64,000 nt of DNA from Balneolaceae bacterium (GTDB taxonomy: Bacteria; Bacteroidota; Rhodothermia; Balneolales; Balneolaceae): the NCBI GenBank assembly GCA_017643365.1, contig JAEPNO010000001.1, forward strand, positions 186,001 to 250,000, read 5' to 3'. Position 1 is the stretch's first letter. Each line of letters starts with the position of its first letter. Below the pieces are notes generated by a model. That model saw nothing but the letters and a program-made list of their open reading frames with translations, made no database searches and had not been told where the DNA came from. Both the position numbers and the translations under genes were made by a program. Shown here piece after piece: positions 36,258 to 45,054 of this stretch.

Positions 36258-39200
36258 TTTATCACCGCAAATTTTCCAACTTTTTCGCCAACACCCGGTG
36301 CCTCGATGTGATATAAATATATACCATAGGATATTTCGAGATTATCTTTAGTTAGCATGTTCCAGGCATAAGTTCCGCCGTAACCATTCAGTAAATCAGA
36401 TTCCTCAATCTCGATTTCTCTGATCATAACACCTGAGGAAGTAAATATCCTTAGCGTAGCAGGAGCAGGAATTCCGGTAAAATGCAGTTCTCTTCGGTGC
36501 TGCCGGTTGGTTGTAGTTGCTTCCGGTTCGAAAATATTAGCCACTTTATATGGATTCGGAATAACCAGAATGTCATCCATTTCACTTTTGGCAGTATCTG
36601 CATCTACGCGTGGAAGATTATCGGTATCGAAAGTAAACTGGAATTTATCGCGACGAATAAATGGCTTGTTGGTGAAGATTTTCAGCGTATCGCCCGGTTC
36701 AGGATTACGAGTTAACATAGTTCCTTCTGATAAAAATGCTGACATTGTAATTCGATACGTAACAGTGTCTTCCACTTCTCTGAAGTCTTCAACCAGATAA
36801 ATCAAATCAGAACAGCGCCCACTTAAACTTGATACGGCTGATAATTGTCCGGCCTCCGGTGGGGTGTAATTATCGGGTGGGAAAAAGGTTGGATTACAAC
36901 GCTGTTGAAAGGATGACCCATTTTGCAGATCCAGGAATGCATAATCAACATCTTCCTCTAAATAACTATTATAAACTCGGAAATTGGTAGCTACAGAAGC
37001 TAAGTTCGTAAAAGTTCCTGGGGAGGTTTCTACCCTCTTTTCAACCGATTGACCGAATCCAACTGCATCACCAATAATTATTTCGTAATCGGAGATTTTA
37101 GGTGGTCCTAGTGTAAAAATTTCGTGATTGTGAGGAGCAACTTCGGTATCGAATGCCCAACCGGTTCTATCGGCATCAATTCCGGTTTCGGTTACATTAT
37201 TTACCCGAATAGTAAAGCCTTCTGCTACCGGGTTGTTGCCTCCACTTAAATTGGTAGACCTTGCGATTAAGGTGTCAGGTGTTCCACCTGTAACATTCCG
37301 TAATGTGAAATTCTTGGTTTTTAAGGTATCGGGTGCGCCGTTTGCAACTACGAGCGTATCTTCAAAAACTACATCGTAAACGTTGTTTTCTTTTAGTACT
37401 CGAGGGTCGATAATCTCAACATTTACGGTACCGCCCGGTGAACCTGAAATTATAGCCGCATTTGGCGATTCAGGTGAAATGTAGCCTGCTTGCTGGCGTG
37501 ATGGGCGAACTTCAACCACATTTTGGCCAAGATTTACACTTCCATCAGGATTTAACGAAATCTGAACCGGCGATTCCGACGGCCCAATAGAGTTAGGCTC
37601 GTATCCAAAATCGTAAGAGGTTACAGCATAATAGTACTTCCGGCCGTTTACAACCTCTGTATCTTCAAAAACATGTCTTAGACCGGTATCATTACCAAGG
37701 TTAAATTGAACTCCTTCGTCCGACACCGGGTGAAAACCTCTAATTCCATTTCTATTATCGTAAATAGCAATTGGTCGTAAATAAGTCCCGGAACCTAATC
37801 CATTAGTAATAGTCCTTATTTCTTCGAATGTAACATCCGTAGTTCGGTAAATTTTATACCCTTCGAAATCTTTTCCATCGCCACCTGATTGTTCTTTTAT
37901 ATATCTATCGATTGACTCCTCAGCGCTGGTATCCCAATATAAGGTAACTTTTCCATCGCCAGCTACCGCAGTAACGATAGGTGGATCGGGAGCAACAGCA
38001 AACTGATAATCTTCGCTGTAGGCACTTGTTGCGTTGTCTAGATTGGTTTCAACTTTTGCACGATCATCAGCCGAGGTTGCGTTTTCTTGTGCTGCGGTTA
38101 CAGCTACCGCAAATCGCTCGGAAGAACCTTTTGCTAACGGAAATAAACTCGAAGATACAAAAATATCGGAGTCTGTACCTGGATCTACCTCGAAGTCACC
38201 GGGTATTAAATAATTGAACCATATACTGGCATCTTGATCTACTTGAAGTGCACCTGCATCAAAAATACTTACTCGAGAAACTCCAATAAGGTCGGTTTCA
38301 CTTACATCCGTTTTATCGATGTTTGGCTCACCCGGGAAGGTGGTTCCTGCTCCAGAAGTTGGCAATCCGTCTCCTTGTCCCTCACTCATCGTTTGATCGT
38401 TACCTTGAATACCTACATCGTCGGATTGTGCAATCCAATCATTGTCGTTATCAAAGCGATCTTCTCTTCCTTCGTCCATCATTGGGGCGCTGGTGTGATA
38501 ATTCTGAAAACGCCCTTGATAGTCGTTATTCACTAAATCGGCAAAATTAGCATCGTTTTGTATTCTTGCACGGATATCTTGATTGGATACGATTAGTCCA
38601 CGACCGAGTGTATCCCCGACCTCAAATTCAAGGTAATTGATAAAGCGAACCGCACGTGGAGTAAATTGCCCAGTGGTTGGGTTTAAGGTTGTTTTTATAA
38701 GATGGTTTGGTCGGTTTTCATCAATTAAACCGTCAAAGTCACTATCAAAACCATCAATGTGAATTCCAAAATTAGGATCAGATTGCGGAAGGTTATCTTC
38801 GGTTACCGCAATGGTACCGCCACCGAAATCCCAGGTCACCCCTTGCGACTCAAACGGTGCTCCCGTGTAGGTATCAATTACCCGCGAATTGTCTTCTAAG
38901 ATTCGAACAATTTTATCGCCAACATTAATAACTCTTTCGTCAAAATCTTCGGGAGTAAATTCCCTGATTAACGTATCTACGAGAAACGATTCGGTATAAA
39001 ATCCTCCACCTTGGTTAGTTAATTGATTATATAGATTAAAATTACTTGGGTCGAAATATTCGCTTACAGGATAATATGAATCTGAATCGCCATCGTTATC
39101 AATACCGTCAATGGCATTTCCCGGAGTTTCGATGAACTTTAGTCCAAGTTGACCGATTAGCCCACCATCAAAAACCTCACCCCCATTTTCACGTTCTGTA

Positions 39201-40066
39201 TCAGTTAGGAAAGCAATACCTCGTATTTCATCAAACTCAGGCTCATCACCATTCGTATTTCCACCCACGAAATCCGCAATCCAAAGGCCAAACGACATCC
39301 GTGGATAATCATAGCTGGCATCGTTTCTTATTTCAAAGATATTGAAGTGAGTTGCGCTAACCAGCGTTTGAGACCACGCCATGATTCGAGTATCCAAAAT
39401 GATACCTAAACCACCACGACTTGGGTCGGTTAGATCCGGTTGATATCTGGAGCCATTGTAACGGGTGTAGCGATCATCACCGGCTTTGTAATAAAACTCA
39501 ACATCGGCGTTAAATTGATCGCGACCAAAATAACCGTTCCAGGAACCGCACCAGCCATCACCACCATCTTCGAATTTATCGGGCCAGCAATTTGGCCAGG
39601 TATTTTCAATGGGTGATTTCGGACCACGATCACTACGTGCCAATTCATCAGAATCATCTCTGGAATAACCTTCAATTGGGTTCAACGACCAGTTAGTTCG
39701 CCCGTCCCGACTTGTTTTATAGGAAGCTACACTCACCATCGGGAAAACATCGTCTTCAGGAGTACTTTGATCCGGAACTTCGGTACCAAACATCACACTC
39801 ATAAAGTACATGTATTCACGGTTAGTATTTCGCGGAAACTCAAATAACAACTCATTAATTGCACTACTGTTACGCCGACCTGCATGCCCAGTATTATGAT
39901 AGGTTGCCCGAAGCTGATTTCCATCCATAATTGAAATCTTGCGTTGGTCGAAATCTGATCGTTCTTCACTTGGCTCGTAGTCTTGATCCTGAGCTGAGAC
40001 AGAACCTGCAAGCAACAACGAACAAGCGAATAAGGATAGTAAATAGGATTTGGGTGAATTAGTCAT
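36254..40066 (-). CDS. Giant surface protein of unknown function with calcium-type repeats, Fn3-like domain and T9SS-like C-terminus
   Basis: I do not recognise this 1270-residue protein as a named family. It has a signal peptide ending SVSAQ. The N-terminal 300 residues are rich in aromatic and Asp residues. Thrombospondin-3-like DxDxDG stretches (GIDNDGDSDS at 321-330, and a second at about 450-465 with DSDFDGLIDEN) suggest Ca2+ binding. A fibronectin-III-like domain follows at about 700-850 with KVTLYWD and KYYYAVTSYDFGYE. The C-terminus has the PNPY motif (VIPNPYKV) and a FlgD/T9SS-like beta domain ending GKFAVIK. It directly follows the TonB receptor by four bases and is coupled to the PorV/PorQ-like gene by ATGA. 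This is the position a SusD would occupy, hence the proposal that it is a surface glucan receptor or scaffold. Confidence 0.8.
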   Translation of the reverse strand: MTNSPKSYLLSLFACSLLLAGSVSAQDQDYEPSEERSDFDQRKISIMDGNQLRATYHNTGHAGRRNSSAINELLFEFPRNTNREYMYFMSVMFGTEVPDQSTPEDDVFPMVSVASYKTSRDGRTNWSLNPIEGYSRDDSDELARSDRGPKSPIENTWPNCWPDKFEDGGDGWCGSWNGYFGRDQFNADVEFYYKAGDDRYTRYNGSRYQPDLTDPSRGGLGIILDTRIMAWSQTLVSATHFNIFEIRNDASYDYPRMSFGLWIADFVGGNTNGDEPEFDEIRGIAFLTDTERENGGEVFDGGLIGQLGLKFIETPGNAIDGIDNDGDSDSYYPVSEYFDPSNFNLYNQLTNQGGGFYTESFLVDTLIREFTPEDFDERVINVGDKIVRILEDNSRVIDTYTGAPFESQGVTWDFGGGTIAVTEDNLPQSDPNFGIHIDGFDSDFDGLIDENRPNHLIKTTLNPTTGQFTPRAVRFINYLEFEVGDTLGRGLIVSNQDIRARIQNDANFADLVNNDYQGRFQNYHTSAPMMDEGREDRFDNDNDWIAQSDDVGIQGNDQTMSEGQGDGLPTSGAGTTFPGEPNIDKTDVSETDLIGVSRVSIFDAGALQVDQDASIWFNYLIPGDFEVDPGTDSDIFVSSSLFPLAKGSSERFAVAVTAAQENATSADDRAKVETNLDNATSAYSEDYQFAVAPDPPIVTAVAGDGKVTLYWDTSAEESIDRYIKEQSGGDGKDFEGYKIYRTTDVTFEEIRTITNGLGSGTYLRPIAIYDNRNGIRGFHPVSDEGVQFNLGNDTGLRHVFEDTEVVNGRKYYYAVTSYDFGYEPNSIGPSESPVQISLNPDGSVNLGQNVVEVRPSRQQAGYISPESPNAAIISGSPGGTVNVEIIDPRVLKENNVYDVVFEDTLVVANGAPDTLKTKNFTLRNVTGGTPDTLIARSTNLSGGNNPVAEGFTIRVNNVTETGIDADRTGWAFDTEVAPHNHEIFTLGPPKISDYEIIIGDAVGFGQSVEKRVETSPGTFTNLASVATNFRVYNSYLEEDVDYAFLDLQNGSSFQQRCNPTFFPPDNYTPPEAGQLSAVSSLSGRCSDLIYLVEDFREVEDTVTYRITMSAFLSEGTMLTRNPEPGDTLKIFTNKPFIRRDKFQFTFDTDNLPRVDADTAKSEMDDILVIPNPYKVANIFEPEATTTNRQHRRELHFTGIPAPATLRIFTSSGVMIREIEIEESDLLNGYGGTYAWNMLTKDNLEISYGIYLYHIEAPGVGEKVGKFAVIK

Positions 40067-40070
40067 AATG

Positions 40071-43070
40071 TTAGAAAGACAGTTGAACTCCTAGTTGAAT
40101 GCGACGAGGTTCGGCATATCTACCAGGGTTATTATAAAAATCGGGATGTGCGTTTTGCTGAATATTAACAGGTAGAGGGCGATCCGGTTCGCCGGAATCG
40201 TTAAATACACTGTTTACTAATTTGGTATCAAAGAGATTATAAACGTTTAGAAAAACCTGAAGACTGTTTTCTCCTAATTCGAAATTCTTGTAGGTATTAA
40301 TATCTATCGTAAATCTATTCGGTAAGCGCGATGTATTTCGTAAATCTCTAGTACTGGCAACTTCACCAACCAATACTCCGGGAACGTTTCTTGAAGGTGT
40401 ATAAGGCGAACCTGAGCTAAATTTTGCTAGTAAGTTTGCTCCCCATGTTTTACCAGAATAGAACATAGAACCATTTAGAATATGAGTTCTATCCCAATCT
40501 AGAGGCTGAACCAGTTTAGTAAGAGCCTGAGTTTGATTTGTCGAATCAATTGCACCGCCTTGAGCAATAATGTTAAAGAACTCTGAAGCAGGATCAGAGT
40601 TACTACCCTCAACAATTCCGAAGGTGTAGTCTAAACCAAAATTGAATTGCTGACTTACATATTGATTAAAGGCGAAAGTAGTTCCAATAGATCTGGAGAA
40701 ATCACGGTTAAAGTAAATACCATAGTTAATCGAAGAACTGGCTGTTACTTGCGGACGGCTGGAAACATAGTCGCGTGTGTCTTTATAATAAGCGGCTAAT
40801 TCGATGGCTGTGCCTTCCAATATTTCTTGCTTCAAACCCAGCTCGTACTGAATGGAGCGCTCCGGCTTCAAGTTCGGATTTCCGAATAAACTCTGATTGC
40901 CTCCACCTTGTGTAAGCAAAATGCGTGAGTTTGTGTATAAACGATCGTAGGATGGCATTTGGAAGAAGTAGCCGTACGAGAAATAAATTACTCCGGCATC
41001 GTTGATTGGATAAGCAACCCCAATTCGTGGCGAAAGTTGATATTTAACGTCCGCATCTTTCCACCAATAAGCCTCACGATCGGCTACGGTTAAAAGCGGC
41101 TCATTTTCATCGCGTTGACCATTATCATTCAAGTCGGTGTATTGATTTTCCGGCTTTAACGGTAACTCAATATCGGGATCTTCAGGATCGGCTGGGATTA
41201 ACGCATTAGGATCGAAATAATCGAATCTAAGTCCAACATTAATAATCAGGTTTTCATATTCGATTTTATCCTGAATGTAGCCACTGAATGTAATTGGGTT
41301 TTCCGTATAGCGCTGATTTCCCGGTGTGTTAACCCCAGGGTATCCAAGTTCAAGACATGGATAATCGTTAAACACTCTTGCACAAATTACTTGTAATTCT
41401 TCAGGTGTTCCGTCCGGGAATGTGATACCATCTTGAGTAAGCGGTACTAAGCTTACGCTGCTAAATTTAATCTCATCAAATTGACCGGATACACCCGCTT
41501 TTATAAAGTGAAATTCATTAATCTGACTGGAAACTTCCACTTTAGCTATATACGTATTGGTTGATCTGCTGAAACGACTGTTGTTTGTATTATAGGTATT
41601 AAACTGACCGGCATTTGGAATTTGATTGCCGTACTCAAGATTGGTAGTCCCGAAAAGTGGATCAGATAAATTATCATAATTGAAATAGCGAGGATCCCAT
41701 GGATCTTCGTATAAATAACTTTCGTAGCCATTAAAACGGTTTGCCACATTAACGGTCAAATAAGTAGTATTTGAAGGAGTAATGGTAGTCTTCAAATTCA
41801 AAGTGTAGTTATCACGATAGTTTGTGTTTTCGCCAAGTGGCACAAACTTGTTACTAAAGCTGTAACCCTGACCTTCTTCGGTGGCATAAGAACCAATAAG
41901 ATTGAATTTTAAGGCACTTGAAAGGCGATATTCAAGATTCCCTTGAAATGAACGTGAGGTAAAGTTGTTCATATTTACCAACGAGCTGTCTCGTGTTCCA
42001 TCATCCCTTATTTCAAGTAGCTGCTGCCCTTCAATCAGAACGGTATCCGCCGAATACCAAGGCAGATCAAAGTCAACGCGCTCGTTGTAAAGCGTTCTGT
42101 ACTCATCTAAATCGGTTCCCAGAGGTACACGATCAACATATTTACCATGTGGCGAATATGCATTTCGACCAGTGAGGTATCCTTTGTTCTCGAACTGACG
42201 AGCGGTTACAAAAAAGGTGACTTTATCTTTGATAATCGGTCCTGAAACAGAAGCATTGAAGTTGCTCATTCGCAGAGGATTGAAGCTCCCCAGATCGGTT
42301 CCAATTCCATCATATAAATGACTTTTATTGGTTGCCATGTAGCCACCACTCCAAGCACGAACCGAAGCATCGTAATCGTTGCCACCGGATTTGGTAACAA
42401 CATTTACAACCCCCGAAAGCGCTTGACCGTGTTCGGCATTAAACGAACCTGAAATTACTTGAAGTTCCTGGATCGACTCATTTTCTAACCTAACGCCTGA
42501 CGAACCATCGTAATCATCGGTTACGCGAATACCATCCACAACGTAAGATACTTCCGAAGCGCGACCACCACGAATGTGAATGGCACCACTGTTACTCACA
42601 TTCACACCTGCTTGAAGCTGAATTACATCCGAAACTTCCTGCACCGGCAGCTTCTCGATTTCTGCACTGCTCACACGAGCCTCAGAACTAGTAATATCCT
42701 TAATTACGGCCTGACGTTGCGCAACCACCACTACTTCTTCTCCCTCAAAAGATTCGGGTTGAAGCACAAAATCTTGTTCAGTAGTTAAATCTGTTCGCAC
42801 AATCACTTCTTGAACAACTGCGGTGGCGTATCCAATATAGCGGGCCTCAAGAATGTAAACTCCGGGAGCTACGTTCAACATCAGGTACTTTCCATCAATA
42901 TCGGTAATGGCCCCTTTTGTGGTTCCCTTAATTCCTACAGTTGCACCAATTAAGGGTTCGCCGCTGTCAGCATCGGTAAGTGTTCCTGTAATTTTCCCCG
43001 ATTGTGCCCAAGCCAGAGCAGGTAAACTCAGAAACAGTATGGTTAGGAGTATTTTTTTAAGCGTATTCAT
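40071..43070 (-). CDS. TonB-dependent receptor of the glucan locus
   Basis: The 999-residue protein has a signal peptide ending AWAQ, a carboxypeptidase-like regulatory domain (about 25-110, GEPLIGATVGIKGTTKGAIT), a TonB plug (about 120-240, IHIRGGRASEVSYVVDGIRV and SGVVNVVTKSGG) and a large barrel ending RIQLGVQLSF. The size and the N-terminal domain match SusC-like receptors, but the SusC signature motifs and a SusD partner are absent; receptors of this non-SusC kind are common in Balneolota. Neighbours point to uptake of alpha-glucan oligosaccharides across the outer membrane. It starts nine bases after the parvulin gene and ends four bases before the giant surface-protein gene, so all are one transcript. 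Ligand is inferred from context only. Confidence 0.9.
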   Translation of the reverse strand: MNTLKKILLTILFLSLPALAWAQSGKITGTLTDADSGEPLIGATVGIKGTTKGAITDIDGKYLMLNVAPGVYILEARYIGYATAVVQEVIVRTDLTTEQDFVLQPESFEGEEVVVVAQRQAVIKDITSSEARVSSAEIEKLPVQEVSDVIQLQAGVNVSNSGAIHIRGGRASEVSYVVDGIRVTDDYDGSSGVRLENESIQELQVISGSFNAEHGQALSGVVNVVTKSGGNDYDASVRAWSGGYMATNKSHLYDGIGTDLGSFNPLRMSNFNASVSGPIIKDKVTFFVTARQFENKGYLTGRNAYSPHGKYVDRVPLGTDLDEYRTLYNERVDFDLPWYSADTVLIEGQQLLEIRDDGTRDSSLVNMNNFTSRSFQGNLEYRLSSALKFNLIGSYATEEGQGYSFSNKFVPLGENTNYRDNYTLNLKTTITPSNTTYLTVNVANRFNGYESYLYEDPWDPRYFNYDNLSDPLFGTTNLEYGNQIPNAGQFNTYNTNNSRFSRSTNTYIAKVEVSSQINEFHFIKAGVSGQFDEIKFSSVSLVPLTQDGITFPDGTPEELQVICARVFNDYPCLELGYPGVNTPGNQRYTENPITFSGYIQDKIEYENLIINVGLRFDYFDPNALIPADPEDPDIELPLKPENQYTDLNDNGQRDENEPLLTVADREAYWWKDADVKYQLSPRIGVAYPINDAGVIYFSYGYFFQMPSYDRLYTNSRILLTQGGGNQSLFGNPNLKPERSIQYELGLKQEILEGTAIELAAYYKDTRDYVSSRPQVTASSSINYGIYFNRDFSRSIGTTFAFNQYVSQQFNFGLDYTFGIVEGSNSDPASEFFNIIAQGGAIDSTNQTQALTKLVQPLDWDRTHILNGSMFYSGKTWGANLLAKFSSGSPYTPSRNVPGVLVGEVASTRDLRNTSRLPNRFTIDINTYKNFELGENSLQVFLNVYNLFDTKLVNSVFNDSGEPDRPLPVNIQQNAHPDFYNNPGRYAEPRRIQLGVQLSF

Positions 43071-43079
43071 TAATCATTT

Positions 43080-44756
43080 TCAGATTTTTATAGTAAGTGC
43101 GTTTAATCGCTCGGTATTTATTTCAGCATCGTGCTTTTCCTTAACGCGAGCTATGGTAGAATTTCTAAGTTCGGCGAGCTTCTTTTGGGTTAAAAAAGCA
43201 TCTACTTGATTTTTGGCTTCGTCGAAAGTGAGCGGACGAGCTTCAATTTTATCTAAGATTTTGTATACGTGGATTTCACCATCGGCGTAGGTGATTGGAG
43301 TAGAAACTTCCCCATTTTGTAAATTGGCCAATTTGGTGGAATTAAAGCCAAACTCATCAATATTTATGTACCCAAGTTCGCCATTTATCAATCGGTCTTC
43401 GTTATTGATGGAATGTCGGCTGATTAATTCATCAAACGGAGTGCCCGAATTGTAAGCGGTGATCATCGCCTGAGCTTTTGCTTCGCCTTCCACCACTAAT
43501 CGCTGAACATTAACCACCATTGGCTGATTGAAACGATCCTGATTTTCCTGAAAGGTTGTGTATAACTCGGCGGGTGAATTTTCGATAGATTGTTTCAGAT
43601 TATCCATCACTAATCGTTCGAGATAATGCAGGTAGGTTTCCTGAATGGAATTCTGAACTTCTTTTTGTTGATCAATCCCGGCTTTCGTGGCTTCATCAAC
43701 CATAAATGCACGATAAGTGACCCCTTTAATATAATTTTCTAAGGATGATTGATCTCGTACAGAATTCAACATTGCTGATGAACTCGCATAATATTCTTCG
43801 ATAAATCGGTCTACATCGAATTCATAATTACCATTGGTGGCCAGTTCACCTTTTAATTGAGAAAGATTTGAAACGAACTCGGGATCTTTATTCTCCCACT
43901 GCCCCGCCGAAGTTGAAATGATCTGATACAAATCAGACACTGATTCAGTATTGAGATTTATTCCATCAACAAACGTTGCTAAATGCTCACGTTGAGCCAG
44001 TTCCTCTTTCTTCTTTCGAACATAAGATTCCAGCTTCCCTTTGTTTTGAGCAAACTCATCTTCTGTTATCAATGGATTTACTGTACTTTCGGTAACTTTA
44101 ATAATGCTGTAACCTTGAGCGGTTTTAACCGGCCTCGAATATTCGCCCTGTTTCAAATTGAAGGCCGTTTCTTCAAAAGACACATCCAACTCATCCGTGG
44201 TAAACCAGCCAATATCGCCCCCATTTTCACTGAGGTAAGGATTTGAAAATGCTTCTTTTGCTAAGTCGGAAAATTGCTCTCCCGCTTCCAATCGCTGATA
44301 ATATGCTTCGGCTTGCTTAAAGGTAGGCGCGTATAAATGCGAGGCACGCAATCGAGCATTAAATCGTAAGAAATACTCGCGTAAATCTTGGTCGGTTACA
44401 TCAATATTGCTAAAAAGTAGCTGTTCTAAGAACTCTTCGGTAAGTACTCTTTTCTCGATCGTCAGCTTCTGATATTTCGCTTCTGCCGTTTCATCTAACC
44501 CAAGATCCATGGCATGAACCGCCATTACATAGGTGTTAAATTCGGAATCGAGAATGGCTTTTTTAGTGGACTCGGTTGGAGTTAACACTTGTCCCGTTCG
44601 ATAGAAGTATTCTTTAAAAGCGTTTTCGAAGTGCGGAACTGAAACCGTTAGGTTATCAATACGGGCAAGGACTTGCTCATCATCAGTTTTAGAATCTGAA
44701 AATGAACAACCCAAAAAAAGGATCGAGAAAAAAACTATGCGTCCATAGTATGGCAA
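43080..44756 (-). CDS. Parvulin-type peptidyl-prolyl isomerase lipoprotein (SurA/PrsA-like)
   Basis: The 558-residue protein has a lipoprotein signal (FSILFLGC, Cys at 17) and the SurA/PrsA plan: an N-terminal helical chaperone part, a rotamase domain at about 130-225 (ASHLYAPTFKQAEAYYQ, FSNPYLSENGGDIGWFT, EYSRPVKTAQGYSIIKV) and a second, weaker parvulin-like domain at about 390-500. It would assist folding of outer membrane barrels or exported proteins in the periplasm. The start is a TTG at 44756, supported by a GGAG box eight bases upstream. It is the first gene of the glucan locus and lies next to the operators. A folding helper built into a sugar operon is unusual and may serve the neighbouring barrel and giant proteins. 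Confidence 0.85.
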   Translation of the reverse strand: MPYYGRIVFFSILFLGCSFSDSKTDDEQVLARIDNLTVSVPHFENAFKEYFYRTGQVLTPTESTKKAILDSEFNTYVMAVHAMDLGLDETAEAKYQKLTIEKRVLTEEFLEQLLFSNIDVTDQDLREYFLRFNARLRASHLYAPTFKQAEAYYQRLEAGEQFSDLAKEAFSNPYLSENGGDIGWFTTDELDVSFEETAFNLKQGEYSRPVKTAQGYSIIKVTESTVNPLITEDEFAQNKGKLESYVRKKKEELAQREHLATFVDGINLNTESVSDLYQIISTSAGQWENKDPEFVSNLSQLKGELATNGNYEFDVDRFIEEYYASSSAMLNSVRDQSSLENYIKGVTYRAFMVDEATKAGIDQQKEVQNSIQETYLHYLERLVMDNLKQSIENSPAELYTTFQENQDRFNQPMVVNVQRLVVEGEAKAQAMITAYNSGTPFDELISRHSINNEDRLINGELGYINIDEFGFNSTKLANLQNGEVSTPITYADGEIHVYKILDKIEARPLTFDEAKNQVDAFLTQKKLAELRNSTIARVKEKHDAEINTERLNALTIKI

Positions 44757-44799
44757 CGTACCTACTCCAACAGTTAGAATTGATGCTCATTTAAAATAT

Positions 44800-44813
44800 T
44801 GAAAGCGCTTACA
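44800..44813 (-). promoter_or_regulatory. LacI/cre-type operator 1
   Basis: On the minus strand the site reads TGTAAGCGCTTTCA, matching the LacI-family/cre consensus TGWAANCGNTNWCA at every fixed position. It lies 44 bp upstream of the TTG start of the parvulin gene, where an operator would overlap or flank the promoter. Confidence 0.7.
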
Positions 44814-44997
44814 TTTTTTCAACCAAATTTTAAGTTTTTTTAATTCTCTTAATTTACATTCATTTTCACGCCTACATGTTAATTATCAATATCTTAACAA
44901 CATCCATAGTTAATATTGGATAGTAAGCAGTTTACCGTACCGATACGCACCAATAACAGCGATTTAGTATCGGATTTGTCGATTAGAACAATTTTTA

Positions 44998-45011
44998 TGT
45001 AAACGGTTACA
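44998..45011. promoter_or_regulatory. LacI/cre-type operator 2
   Basis: TGTAAACGGTTACA matches TGWAANCGNTNWCA at every fixed position and is nearly palindromic. It lies 198 bp from operator 1, start to start, about 19 helical turns, which would allow looping. It overlaps the palindrome 45007-45023 by five bases. Confidence 0.7.
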
Positions 45012-45023
45012 TTTGAAATGTAA
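45007..45023. promoter_or_regulatory. 17-bp palindrome overlapping operator 2
   Basis: TTACATTT and AAATGTAA are perfect arms around a central G. It shares the TTACA half-site with operator 2, so it may be a second, overlapping binding site for the same or another regulator. Confidence 0.5.
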
Positions 45024-45054
45024 ATCGTTTTTCTGAGCGAGGATTAGACTAGAT

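Larger units (their letters stand above)
44757..45054. other. Regulatory intergenic region upstream of the glucan locus
   Basis: No gene is visible. These 298 bases run between the ispG stop and the TTG start of the parvulin gene and are rich in A/T. They contain two LacI/cre-type operators (44800-44813 and 44998-45011) and a 17-bp palindrome (45007-45023). All genes downstream on the minus strand as far as about 21.7 kb could be driven from here. A consensus -35/-10 pair was not convincing. Confidence 0.7.
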
